A stretch of 64,000 nt of DNA from Microtetraspora sp. NBRC 16547 (GTDB lineage Bacteria; Actinomycetota; Actinomycetes; Streptosporangiales; Streptosporangiaceae): the NCBI RefSeq assembly GCF_030268965.1, contig NZ_BSSE01000019.1, positions 62,001-126,000 of the forward strand. The letters are read 5' to 3'. The translations under genes were made by a program, and so were the position numbers. Of this stretch, positions 7,295 to 15,340 are shown piece after piece. The number at the start of each line of letters is the position of its first letter. Positions within the stretch are counted from its first letter, which is position 1. A model generated the notes under the pieces. The model saw only the letters and a program-made list of their open reading frames with translations, ran no database searches and was not told the DNA's origin.

Positions 7295-10138
7295 ATGACG
7301 GAGATCGTGAACGGCACCGAGACGGGCACCGGGGGACGCGGCGGCAAGCGGCCGCGCAAGGGTCTCAAGATGAAGCGCGTCTTCACCACCCCGGGGGTCC
7401 ATCCGTACGACACGGTCACCTGGGAGCGCCGCGACGTCGTCATGACGAACTGGCGCGACGGCTCGATCAACTTCGAGCAGCGCGGCGTGGAGTTCCCCGA
7501 CTTCTGGTCGGTGAACGCCACCAACATCGTCACCAGCAAGTACTTCCGCGGCGCCGTCGGCACGCCGCAGCGCGAGTCGAGCCTTCGGCAGCTCGTCGAC
7601 CGCGTCGTGGACGTCTACACCAAGACCGGCGTCGAGAACGGCTACTTCGCCACGGATGAGGACGCCGAGATCTTCGACCACGAGCTGAAGCACGCGCTGG
7701 TCCACCAGGTCTTCAGCTTCAACTCGCCCGTGTGGTTCAACGTGGGAACCGCCTCGCCGCAGCAGGTGAGCGCGTGCTTCATCCTGGCCGTGGACGACCA
7801 GATGGAGTCCATCCTGGAGTGGTACAAGGAAGAGGGTGTCATCTTCAAGGGTGGCTCCGGCTCCGGGATCAACCTCTCCCGCATCCGCTCCAGCAAGGAG
7901 CTGCTCTCCAGCGGCGGCACGGCAAGCGGCCCGGTGTCGTTCATGCGCGGCGCGGACGCCTCCGCGGGCACCATCAAGTCCGGCGGCGCGACCCGCCGGG
8001 CGGCCAAGATGGTCGTCCTGGATGTCGATCACCCCGACATCGAGGAGTTCATCGACACCAAGGCGCGCGAGGAGGACAAGATCCGCGCGCTCCGGGACGC
8101 CGGGTTCGACATGGACCTCGGCGGCAAGGACATCGTGTCCGTCCAGTACCAGAACGCCAACAACTCCGTCCGGGTCTCCGACGACTTCATGCGCGCCGTC
8201 GAGAGCGGTGGCGACTTCGGCCTGCGCGCGCGGCTCACCGGCGAGATCATCGAGAAGGTCGACGCGAAGTCGCTGTTCCGCCGGATGGCCCAGGCCGCCT
8301 GGGAGTGCGCCGACCCCGGCCTGCAGTACGACGACACGATCAACGACTGGCACACCTGCCCGGAGACCGGGCGCATCACCGCCAGCAACCCCTGCTCGGA
8401 GTACCTCCACCTGGACAACTCCTCCTGCAACCTGGCGTCGATCAACCTGCTGAAGTTCCTGCGCGACGACGACACGTTCGACGTGGAGAACTTCGTCAAG
8501 CTGACCGAGCTGATCATCACGGCGATGGACATCTCGATCACCTTCGCCGACTTCCCGACCGAGAAGATCGCCGAGACCACTCGGGCGTACCGCCAGCTCG
8601 GCATCGGCTACGCCAACCTCGGCGCGCTGCTGATGGCCACCGGCCACGCGTACGACTCCGAGGGCGGCCGGGCCATCGCCGGGGCGATCACCTCGCTGAT
8701 GACCGGCACGTCCTACCGACGCTCGGCCGAGCTGGCCGCGATCGTCGGGCCGTACGACGGCTACGCCCGCAACGCCGAGGCGCACAAGCGCGTCATGCGC
8801 AAGCACGCGAGCGCCAACGACGACCTGCGCGCGCTCGACACCATGGACAAGGCGGTCCACGCCGAGGCCACCCGGCAGTGGCAGGAGTGCCTCCGGCTGG
8901 GCGAGAAGAACGGCTACCGCAACGCCCAGGCGTCGCTCCTCGCGCCCACCGGCACCATCGGCCTGATGATGGACTGCGACACCACCGGCATCGAGCCCGA
9001 CCTCGCCCTGGTCAAGTTCAAGAAGCTGGTCGGCGGCGGATCCATGCAGATCGTCAACCAGACGATCCCGAGGGCGCTGCGGCAGCTCGGCTACCAGGAG
9101 GAGCAGGTCGAGGCGATCGTCGAGTACATCTCCGAGCACGGCCACGTGGTGGACGCCCCCGGCCTGCGGGCCGAGCACTACGAGGTGTTCGACTGCGCCA
9201 TGGGCGAGCGGGCTATCGCCCCGATGGGCCACGTCCGGATGATGGCGGCCACCCAGCCGTTCCTGTCCGGCGCGATCTCCAAGACCGTCAACCTGCCCGA
9301 GTCGGCCACCGTGGACGACATCGAGCAGGTCTACATGGAGGGCTGGAAGCTCGGGCTCAAGGCCCTGGCCGTCTACCGCGACAACTGCAAGGTCGGCCAG
9401 CCGCTCTCGGCCGCCAAGAAGACCACCGAGGAGACCGCGGAGAAGGCCGTCGAGCAGGCGCCCGAGGTCCAGGTCATCGAGGTGCCGCGGCCGACCCGCC
9501 GACGGATGCCGAACCAGCGGCCCAGCCTGACCACGCGCTTCACCGTGGGCGGGGCGAAGGGCTACATGACCGCGTCGTCCTACCCCGACGACGGTCTCGG
9601 CGAGGTCTTCCTCAAGATGTCCAAGCAGGGCTCGACCCTCGCGGGCGTCATGGACGCGTTCTCCGTCGCCATCTCGATCGGCCTGCAGTACGGCGTGCCG
9701 CTGGACACCTACGTCCAGAAGTTCGTCAACATGCGCTTCGAGCCGGCCGGCATGACCGATGACCCGGACGTGCGGATGGCCCAGTCGGTGATGGACTACA
9801 TCTTCCGGCGGCTGGCGCTCGACTACCTGCCGTACGAGGACCGCGCCGCTCTCGGCATCTTCTCGGCCGCCGAGCGGGCCGCGCAGGCGCGCGGTGAGGA
9901 CCCGGCTGCGCTCCAGGACGTCGTGGACACGGCGGCGCTCGCCCAGTCCGCGCCGATCGAGGAGAAGCGCGCGGAGGTCGCCCGGCCCGAGCCCAAGCGC
10001 TCCTCGGTGGACTCCCTGGAGAGCCACCAGGGTCGTACGGCCGACGCGCCGCTGTGCATGACCTGCGGCACGAAGATGCGCCCGGCGGGTAGCTGCTACG
10101 TCTGCGAGGGCTGCGGCAGCACCAGCGGCTGCAGCTGA
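7295..10138 (+). CDS. nrdJ: Adenosylcobalamin-dependent ribonucleotide reductase (class II)
   Basis: Reduces ribonucleotides to deoxyribonucleotides using coenzyme B12 as radical generator, independent of oxygen. The 947 residues match the long actinobacterial class II enzymes. The redox Cys pair includes C161 (VSACFILAVDD); the catalytic loop NPCSEYLHLDNSSCNL starts near residue 365 with C367. A variable linker (about 700-735) precedes a C-terminal domain ending in a Cys-rich zinc-like tail (CMTCG, CYVCEGCG, SGCS). ATG 7295 follows an AAGGGGG ribosome-binding site. I saw no cobalamin riboswitch upstream, so NrdR is the visible control. Confidence 0.97.
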   Translation: MTEIVNGTETGTGGRGGKRPRKGLKMKRVFTTPGVHPYDTVTWERRDVVMTNWRDGSINFEQRGVEFPDFWSVNATNIVTSKYFRGAVGTPQRESSLRQLVDRVVDVYTKTGVENGYFATDEDAEIFDHELKHALVHQVFSFNSPVWFNVGTASPQQVSACFILAVDDQMESILEWYKEEGVIFKGGSGSGINLSRIRSSKELLSSGGTASGPVSFMRGADASAGTIKSGGATRRAAKMVVLDVDHPDIEEFIDTKAREEDKIRALRDAGFDMDLGGKDIVSVQYQNANNSVRVSDDFMRAVESGGDFGLRARLTGEIIEKVDAKSLFRRMAQAAWECADPGLQYDDTINDWHTCPETGRITASNPCSEYLHLDNSSCNLASINLLKFLRDDDTFDVENFVKLTELIITAMDISITFADFPTEKIAETTRAYRQLGIGYANLGALLMATGHAYDSEGGRAIAGAITSLMTGTSYRRSAELAAIVGPYDGYARNAEAHKRVMRKHASANDDLRALDTMDKAVHAEATRQWQECLRLGEKNGYRNAQASLLAPTGTIGLMMDCDTTGIEPDLALVKFKKLVGGGSMQIVNQTIPRALRQLGYQEEQVEAIVEYISEHGHVVDAPGLRAEHYEVFDCAMGERAIAPMGHVRMMAATQPFLSGAISKTVNLPESATVDDIEQVYMEGWKLGLKALAVYRDNCKVGQPLSAAKKTTEETAEKAVEQAPEVQVIEVPRPTRRRMPNQRPSLTTRFTVGGAKGYMTASSYPDDGLGEVFLKMSKQGSTLAGVMDAFSVAISIGLQYGVPLDTYVQKFVNMRFEPAGMTDDPDVRMAQSVMDYIFRRLALDYLPYEDRAALGIFSAAERAAQARGEDPAALQDVVDTAALAQSAPIEEKRAEVARPEPKRSSVDSLESHQGRTADAPLCMTCGTKMRPAGSCYVCEGCGSTSGCS

Positions 10139-10173
10139 TTCCCGGCGCCGCCAGGGATGTGAAATAGCAGGTC

Positions 10174-10210
10174 GAAGCGGGGAGCCGACGAGTGATCGGC
10201 TCCCCGCTTC
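10174..10210 (+). terminator. Terminator of nrdR-nrdJ
   Basis: A perfect 15-bp stem (10174-10188 with 10196-10210) with a 7-base loop, 36 bp after the nrdJ stop. Its right arm also begins the dispersed repeat R1. Confidence 0.8.
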
Positions 10211-10313
10211 TGTCATGCCCCTGCGCGGATGCGCGGCTCCCGCGCGTCGCTACGCCGATCCGGAGGCGCGAGCCGTGATCTTCAACCCTTGCCGCGCGGT
10301 GCGGACTCGGCTG
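10201..10313 (+). repeat. Dispersed repeat R, copy 1
   Basis: About 110 bp that recur at 12847-12961 with roughly 90% identity by eye. The best part is CCGGAGGCGCGAGCCGTGAT followed by a shared stretch ending GGTGCGGACTCGGCTGA. The unit contains an internal inverted repeat (GGCTC...CGCG against CGCGAGCC). No terminal inverted repeats or transposase are associated. Confidence 0.75.
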
Positions 10314-10342
10314 ATGGGGGCGAGCGCTGGGCCGAGATCCTG

Positions 10343-10410
10343 GAATCCAGCTGCCGCTGCCTCCGTCCCACTCGCCCGAACTGATGGTCAGCAGCGGGCG
10401 GCACTCAGAG
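10343..10410 (-). pseudogene. 68-bp fragment of the DUF1963-like gene
   Basis: Nearly identical to 13460-13527, which lies inside the intact gene at 13314-14345 and encodes its GEWDGGSGSWIP region. Same orientation as the intact copy, with no start, stop or flanking coding sequence. With repeat R1 it fills the 340-bp gap 10139-10478, in which I see no gene. Confidence 0.7.
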
Positions 10411-10478
10411 TGATCCGACCGTTCGCTCGACCCTGTGGCTGGCTCCCGTTGACAGGCGGGAATTGGCGTACCTGGGCT

Positions 10479-11786
10479 TCACAGGTTGGACGTGTCCGCT
10501 TGGGCTTCAGGGGCGAGCTGCCGACGATGCGGTGGCGAGCCGGTGGCTTCGTCGCTCTGCTGATAGTCGGTGAGGTCGCGCAGGTGCCGGATCGGTGAGG
10601 CCAGCAGGACCAATGGTATGCAGATGGCCGCGACGACAAAGATCATCAGGGTGGCCCGGCCGCTGAGCATCCCGGCGATCACTCCGGCGATCAATCCGCC
10701 GATCGGGATCGCGCCCCAGGAGACGAAGCGGACCGTGGCCATCACTCGAGGCAGCAGGTCGGGCGGGCTGGCGATCTGCCGGTACGTGCGGGTCACCACG
10801 CTGAGCATCACGACGCCAGCGGCAAATACCACGTTGCCGGCGGCGAAGGCCGCGAAGCCCTGCCAACCGGTGCCGAGGGGAACGACGAGCGCCCCGGCGA
10901 CCACGGCGAAGCCGGAGACGATCAGGGCGCGGGCGCTGCCGAGCCTGGCCGTGACCTGGTTCGTCAAGGCCGCGCCGATCAGTGTGCCGACACCGTCCGC
11001 CGCTAGCAGCAGGCCGACGAGGCCGGGCTCGGCGTGCAACTCGCGTACGAGGTACAGCGCGTAGAGCGCATTCTGTGCCCCGCAGACCGTGTTCGCCGCG
11101 GTGGCGGCCCACATGCACGGACCCATGACCGGGTGGTGCACGACGAAACGCCAGCCTTCGCGGATCATCGCGCGCACCGGTGGCCAGCGGTCGGGGGCCT
11201 CTGGACGGCGTTCGGGCAGGGTCCGCAGCAGCAGGGCTGAGACAAGGTAGCTGGCCGCGTCGACGAGGAGGGTGGGCACCGCCCCGAGCACCTGGACGAT
11301 GAGACCGCCAACTGACGGCCCACCGAGCTGAGCAGTGGCGTGGGTGCCGGATGTCAGGCTGTTACGGGACTGCAGCTGCTCCTTGCTCACGATTGACGGC
11401 AGGAAGGTTGAGTTGGCGACATCGAAGAGGACGTTCGCGAAGCTGATCACGAGAGCCACGATCACCAGCTGGGCGACCGTCAGCCGGTCCAGCCACCAAG
11501 CCAGCGGGATGGAGATGACCGCCGCCGCGCGGGCCAGGTCGGCGGCGACCTGAACCCTTCGCATGGGGAGTCGCTGCACCACCACCCCGGCGGGCAGGCC
11601 TATCACGATCCAGGCGACGTAACCGGCGGCGACGATCATGCCCATCTCGAACGCGGAGGCGTCGAGCACCGTCAAGGCCGTCAGCGGCAGCGCCACTGCG
11701 CCTACCGCCGAGCCGACCGCGCTGGTCGTGCCAGCCGTCCACCACCGCCAGAAGACGCTCGCCCCACCTCCACTGTCGATCCCCAT
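10479..11786 (-). CDS. MFS transporter, 12-helix drug/siderophore exporter type
   Basis: A 435-residue major facilitator with about 12 membrane segments, resembling the MFS_3/EntS exporters. The loop between helices 2 and 3 reads GLPAGVVVQRLPMRRVQVAADLAR, a variant of the GxLaDRxGrRxxl motif. A hydrophilic C-terminal tail follows the last helix. ATG 11786 has AGGAGG nine bases upstream. It is divergent from the HxlR-peroxiredoxin gene across only 53 bp holding a perfect palindrome, so control by that regulator is likely. The substrate is unknown. Confidence 0.85.
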   Translation of the reverse strand: MGIDSGGGASVFWRWWTAGTTSAVGSAVGAVALPLTALTVLDASAFEMGMIVAAGYVAWIVIGLPAGVVVQRLPMRRVQVAADLARAAAVISIPLAWWLDRLTVAQLVIVALVISFANVLFDVANSTFLPSIVSKEQLQSRNSLTSGTHATAQLGGPSVGGLIVQVLGAVPTLLVDAASYLVSALLLRTLPERRPEAPDRWPPVRAMIREGWRFVVHHPVMGPCMWAATAANTVCGAQNALYALYLVRELHAEPGLVGLLLAADGVGTLIGAALTNQVTARLGSARALIVSGFAVVAGALVVPLGTGWQGFAAFAAGNVVFAAGVVMLSVVTRTYRQIASPPDLLPRVMATVRFVSWGAIPIGGLIAGVIAGMLSGRATLMIFVVAAICIPLVLLASPIRHLRDLTDYQQSDEATGSPPHRRQLAPEAQADTSNL

Positions 11787-11807
11787 CCCAGCGCCCCTCC
11801 TGAGTAA

Positions 11808-11832
11808 GTTCCATAATGGAACGCACTATACT
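11808..11832. promoter_or_regulatory. Palindromic operator and -10 between MFS and HxlR genes
   Basis: GTTCCATAATGGAAC (11808-11822) is a perfect 15-bp palindrome. TATACT (11827-11832), a strong -10, follows and ends seven bases before GTG 11840, which would make the regulator mRNA leaderless. The palindrome occupies the -10/-35 spacer, a usual place for an autoregulatory operator. Confidence 0.65.
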
Positions 11833-11839
11833 GGAGTGC

Positions 11840-12715
11840 GTGAAGCGCGCCGATCTGCCCGACTCCGACTGCGGTATCGCACAAGCGCTCGGAGTGATCG
11901 GCGACTGGTGGACATTCCTGGTAGTGCGGGACATCGCGGGCGGCATCACCCGCTTCGACAGCCTTCAGCGTGAGCTCGGCGTCAGCCGTCGAGCTCTGGC
12001 CGAACGCCTGGCCAGGCTCGTCGAACACGGGGTGCTCGAGAGGCGGCCCTATTCCGATCGCCCGCCGCGCTACGACTATGTGCTGACCACGAAGGGTGAA
12101 GGCCTGCTGCCGGCGCTCATCGCCCTGCAGGATTGGGGCGCCAGACACGTGATGGGCGATGGGGCGCTGACCGCGACCAGCGAGGACGGGTCCGCCGAGA
12201 GCCGTCGCGTGCACAAGCTGGTCAACCGGAAAATGCCGGATGCCGTGCTGGAGCGACATGACGGCGAGCTGGTCGCGCCCAATGCACCGGGCGGCGTCTG
12301 GACGGTGCTCTACTTCTTCCCCGGCGCCTTTGCCCCGGGCACGCAGGGCTACCCGCCCGGTTGGGCCGACGTCCCAGGGACGAAGGGTTGCACGTTGGAG
12401 GCTCTTACCTACGCGTCACGGTGTGCCGACTTCGAGGCGGCAGGTGCCACGATCCGAGGCGTGAGCACCCAGCGACCCGACCAGTTGGCCGCCTTCGTCA
12501 CGCACGCGAGGTTGCCCTATCCCCTCCTGTCCGACCAGGACAGCAGACTCGCCGCTGGGCTGCTGCTGCCGACCTTCCGGGCGGCCGGCGTCGACCGCTT
12601 CAAGCGCCTCACCCTGTTGGTCGACGCCGACGCGATCATCCGCGCGGTGCAGTTTCCGATCAGCGATCCGGCCGGTTCAGTGGATGACATGCTTGCCCTC
12701 GTCCGCAGTCAATGA
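11840..12715 (+). CDS. HxlR-family regulator fused to a peroxiredoxin-like domain
   Basis: Residues 1-115 are a winged-helix HxlR domain (KRADLPDSDCGIAQALGVIGDWWTF region, then RALAERLARLVEHGVLERRPY). Residues about 150-290 are a thioredoxin-fold peroxiredoxin/Bcp-like domain (VLYFFPGAFAPGTQGYPPG, then GTKGCTLEAL with the likely peroxidatic Cys, GVSTQRPDQ and PLLSDQDSRLA). A redox-sensing repressor is the natural inference. GTG 11840 is preferred because it matches the family N-terminus and lies seven bases after TATACT; an in-frame ATG at 11816 falls inside the operator. C11 (DSDCG) is the HxlR-type N-terminal Cys. The likely target is the divergent exporter. Confidence 0.85.
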   Translation: MKRADLPDSDCGIAQALGVIGDWWTFLVVRDIAGGITRFDSLQRELGVSRRALAERLARLVEHGVLERRPYSDRPPRYDYVLTTKGEGLLPALIALQDWGARHVMGDGALTATSEDGSAESRRVHKLVNRKMPDAVLERHDGELVAPNAPGGVWTVLYFFPGAFAPGTQGYPPGWADVPGTKGCTLEALTYASRCADFEAAGATIRGVSTQRPDQLAAFVTHARLPYPLLSDQDSRLAAGLLLPTFRAAGVDRFKRLTLLVDADAIIRAVQFPISDPAGSVDDMLALVRSQ

Positions 12716-12769
12716 CAACGATCCGTGCGCGTCGTCGCCCATCGCCCGCCTGCTCTTCACCGCCGCGAT

Positions 12770-12832
12770 AACCTCCTCACCCCGGAGCGGCGTGCGTACC
12801 TCGACAAGCTCGGAGCAGGGCATCCTCCGCAC
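12770..12832 (+). pseudogene. 63-bp inverted fragment of the DUF1963-like gene
   Basis: Matches 14004-14066 in reverse complement with a handful of changes; it corresponds to the intact protein's NLLTPEQRAYLDKLEAGHPP segment. It is plus-strand here, opposite to the intact gene 1.2 kb away. It and repeat R2 fill most of the gap 12716-12961. Confidence 0.7.
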
Positions 12833-12846
12833 CTGTGAGATTCCGG

Positions 12847-12961
12847 TTCCCGCTTCTGCTTGTGCCCCCTGCGCGGACGCGCGGCTCTCGCGTCCCCACG
12901 CCGAGCCGGAGGCGCGAGCCGTGATCTTCGACGCTTGCCGCGCGGTGCGGACTCGGCTGAC
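12847..12961 (+). repeat. Dispersed repeat R, copy 2
   Basis: Second copy of the repeat at 10201-10313, same orientation, 2.65 kb apart. Homology begins in TCCCGCTTCTG and ends at GGACTCGGCTGA. Like copy 1 it adjoins a fragment of the DUF1963-like gene. Confidence 0.75.
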
Positions 12962-13252
12962 TCTCTGACAGCGGGACGATCGGCAGGGCCGCCTCGAAGG
13001 GCTGACCTGGCTCAGCCCTTCGACCCCGCCGTCGACGCCGCCTGCCTGGCCTGGCACGGCTGGGACAAGGTCGCAGCCGCCGTTGACAGGCGGACGCTGC
13101 ACCGCGCGTGGACCTGGTATCTCACCTTTGGCCTGGAGCAGGTCTCCTTCGCCCTCCTCAACGGCGAGCCGGACCACGTCGTCGCGCAGCGGTGCGCCGC
13201 TGCCGCGGCATGGCTGGACCGCACGGCACATCTGAAGTCACTCTTCGCCTGA
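12962..13252 (+). pseudogene. Truncated ORF of unknown function, C-terminal remnant
   Basis: The frame is open from inside repeat R2 to a TGA at 13250-13252. From about 13015 it looks like real protein (DPAVDAACLAWHGWDKVAAAV, then HRAWTWYLTFGLEQVSFALL), but no ribosome-binding site or start codon lies between the repeat and this segment. It is most simply the tail of a gene whose 5' part was replaced by the repeat. I do not recognise the family. A short live gene starting within the repeat (ATG 12860, 130 residues) cannot be excluded. Confidence 0.45.
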
Positions 13253-13313
13253 CCGGCGTCAGGCACGCAGGTGGAGGTGCCAACTGGACAGCCGCTGAGC
13301 CACGTGGAAAAGC

Positions 13314-14345
13314 TCACTGCATGATTTCGAGGTGCGGGTGGTCGAAGGACGTGGGGCAGGTATAGATCTGCATGTTGTACCCGCGGCCGATCTGCACCAT
13401 TGGAGGGTCGGACGGGTTCCGGATCCCGACAGGGCCCGTGTGGTCGCGATCTTCGAGGGGAATCCAGCTGCCGCTGCCTCCGTCCCACTCGCCCGAACTG
13501 ATGGTCAGCAGCGGCCGGTACTCCGAGCCGCAGGCGTCACAGTTCATCGGCCACGGGTCGCAGAAGCTCCAGGGGCCCCAGCCGCCGACCTTCCAGCCAG
13601 GAGCGACGCTGTGCTCGAACTGGTAGTACGCGCTGCCGTCATCCTGCTCATCGTCTGGGTGCAGTTCGGCCCACTCGGCGCGCCCCCACGCGTGCAGGCG
13701 CTCCGCGAGTTCGTCGGGAAGCTCGTGGGATGCGGGGTACTCGGTGACGACCTCGGGGTGCAGCACGCACGGCTCCGGTACGTAGTGGCCGAAGTGGTCG
13801 ACGTCGAGCGGAGCGGGTGGGTTCGTGAGCACCTTCTGGACGTCAGTGGAATCTCGCCAGATCAGACGAGCCGTGGGCATGCCCCCTTTGTGGTCGAGCG
13901 GGCACCACAGTACTTGGAGGACGTCTGCTCCTTCGGGGCCGACGAGTCCCGGGATATCGCGGAGGTACAGCTGTGCGACGGGCAGGAGCGGATTCGGCGC
14001 ATTGTGCGGAGGATGCCCTGCTTCGAGCTTGTCGAGGTACGCGCGCTGCTCAGGGGTGAGGAGGTTCTCGTGGGACGGCCGGGGCCGGAGCCACGCAGCC
14101 TCCAGCAAGTCGCGGCGCCGGCGGATGTCGTCAAGTGAAGCGGGCGGCTCCCAGTGGTCATGTTCGTCGCTGCAAGCGGGCCAGTCCTCGTCGGCGGGCC
14201 AGAGCAGAGGCCCGCCGATCGAGCTCTCGTGGATCGTGGGCTGGCCCGGGCGGGGATGCAGGCGAACCGCCCGCCGCGCCAGCGGCACCAGCTCAGGGAA
14301 CACGGCGGCGATGTCGACCGGCCGAGGTGGAGTGGTCCTCGCCAT
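13314..14345 (-). CDS. DUF1963/YwqG-like protein
   Basis: A 343-residue soluble protein. The N-terminal SIGGPLLWPADEDWPAC and C-terminal WKVGGWGPWSFCDPWPMNC and SGSWIPLEDRDH segments resemble the YwqG/DUF1963 fold, a family of unknown biochemical role. CDACGSEYRPL suggests a metal-binding CxxC. ATG 14345 has GAAGGAG five bases upstream. Two short fragments of this gene (68 and 63 bp) lie elsewhere in the region, one inverted, so the locus has been copied or rearranged. Codon third positions are less GC-biased than in neighbouring housekeeping genes, by eye. The family call is moderate. Confidence 0.65.
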   Translation of the reverse strand: MARTTPPRPVDIAAVFPELVPLARRAVRLHPRPGQPTIHESSIGGPLLWPADEDWPACSDEHDHWEPPASLDDIRRRRDLLEAAWLRPRPSHENLLTPEQRAYLDKLEAGHPPHNAPNPLLPVAQLYLRDIPGLVGPEGADVLQVLWCPLDHKGGMPTARLIWRDSTDVQKVLTNPPAPLDVDHFGHYVPEPCVLHPEVVTEYPASHELPDELAERLHAWGRAEWAELHPDDEQDDGSAYYQFEHSVAPGWKVGGWGPWSFCDPWPMNCDACGSEYRPLLTISSGEWDGGSGSWIPLEDRDHTGPVGIRNPSDPPMVQIGRGYNMQIYTCPTSFDHPHLEIMQ

Positions 14346-14521
14346 CGGAACTCCTTCAGTTCACCTGCAAGTGTCGGCGGGACTCTATCCGCATGCCCCG
14401 ACAGATCCATCTACAGCTTTGGCGGGCAGAAGGGGACGCTGGGGGCGTGAGCTCGGAGCGGGGCCCGGACACTCCGGGGTCCCGCTCCCGCTTTATGCCG
14501 ACACGTGCCCCGCGGACGCCG

Positions 14522-15328
14522 TCACGCCGTCACGCCGTCAGCGAGGAGGCGGTCCGTGATCGTGGACACGAAGAGGCCGGGGTTCTCGAACGGGAGACCA
14601 TGACCGCCGGGGAGTGACACGAGATCCGCCCCCGGGATCGACTCGGCCAGTTCGCGCTGGTGGTGCGGCGGCACGATCCGGTCGTGGGCGCTGGAGATGA
14701 TCAGCGTCGGCGCGGTGATCTTCGGAAGCAGCGCGGTGATGTCAACGTCGATGTCGGCGCGGGCCTGCCGTACGAACCCGGCTTCCGCGCCGTCCATGAG
14801 GGCGGCGAACCCGGCCGTGGCCTGCTCGAAGTCGGCGAGGTCGCGGGCACGGAGCGTGTCGTCGCCCATGGCGGTCACCTGGAGCAACCGGGCCAGCAGC
14901 TCCCTGTCGACGCGCATCAGGCGGATCCAGAGGTCCATCTGGAAGGCCATCCAGGGGTCCGTCCTGGCCCACCCGGCATGTGCGACGAGTGAGAGCACCC
15001 GCTCCGGGCGCGTTCCCGCCGCGGCCAGCGCGACGACGGCTCCCAGCGAGTGGCCGACCAGGTGGAACCGCTCCAGCCCGGCGTGCTCAGCCGCGCCGAG
15101 GACCTGAGAGACGAGGTCGTGGACGTGGATCGGGCCGCCGTCGTCGACGGTGGCGCCCGAGCCGGACAGGTCGGGGGCGACCACGGTGAACCGGTCGGAG
15201 ACCGCCTCGATGAGCGGCGCCCAGTTCGTTTCCCCGGTGGCGCCCGTGCCGTGCACGAGCACCAGGCCGGGACCGCTTCCGGTGACCAGGTAGTTGACGG
15301 TGCCGGAGTTCACTTCGACGGTGGGCAT
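14522..15328 (-). CDS. Alpha/beta hydrolase
   Basis: A 268-residue alpha/beta-hydrolase of unknown substrate. The oxyanion-side motif is LVLVHGTGATGETNW, the nucleophile elbow is GHSLG (Ser), the acid is in SSAHDRIVPP and the His is in GGHGLPFENP. ATG 15328 has AGGA eight bases upstream. Only 12 bp separate it from the upstream efflux gene on the same strand, so both likely form one MarR-controlled operon; detoxification of the same compound is a possible but unproven role. The gene ends in a triple GTCACGCC-type direct repeat (14519-14542) that encodes its last residues. Confidence 0.85.
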   Translation of the reverse strand: MPTVEVNSGTVNYLVTGSGPGLVLVHGTGATGETNWAPLIEAVSDRFTVVAPDLSGSGATVDDGGPIHVHDLVSQVLGAAEHAGLERFHLVGHSLGAVVALAAAGTRPERVLSLVAHAGWARTDPWMAFQMDLWIRLMRVDRELLARLLQVTAMGDDTLRARDLADFEQATAGFAALMDGAEAGFVRQARADIDVDITALLPKITAPTLIISSAHDRIVPPHHQRELAESIPGADLVSLPGGHGLPFENPGLFVSTITDRLLADGVTA

Positions 15329-15340
15329 GACTGCTTCCTT

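Noticed and set aside
9980-10215. Possible cobalamin riboswitch for nrdJ
   Set aside because: Neither the nrdR-nrdJ gap nor the 6291-6715 region shows the B12-box or the expected fold; I record NrdR control only.
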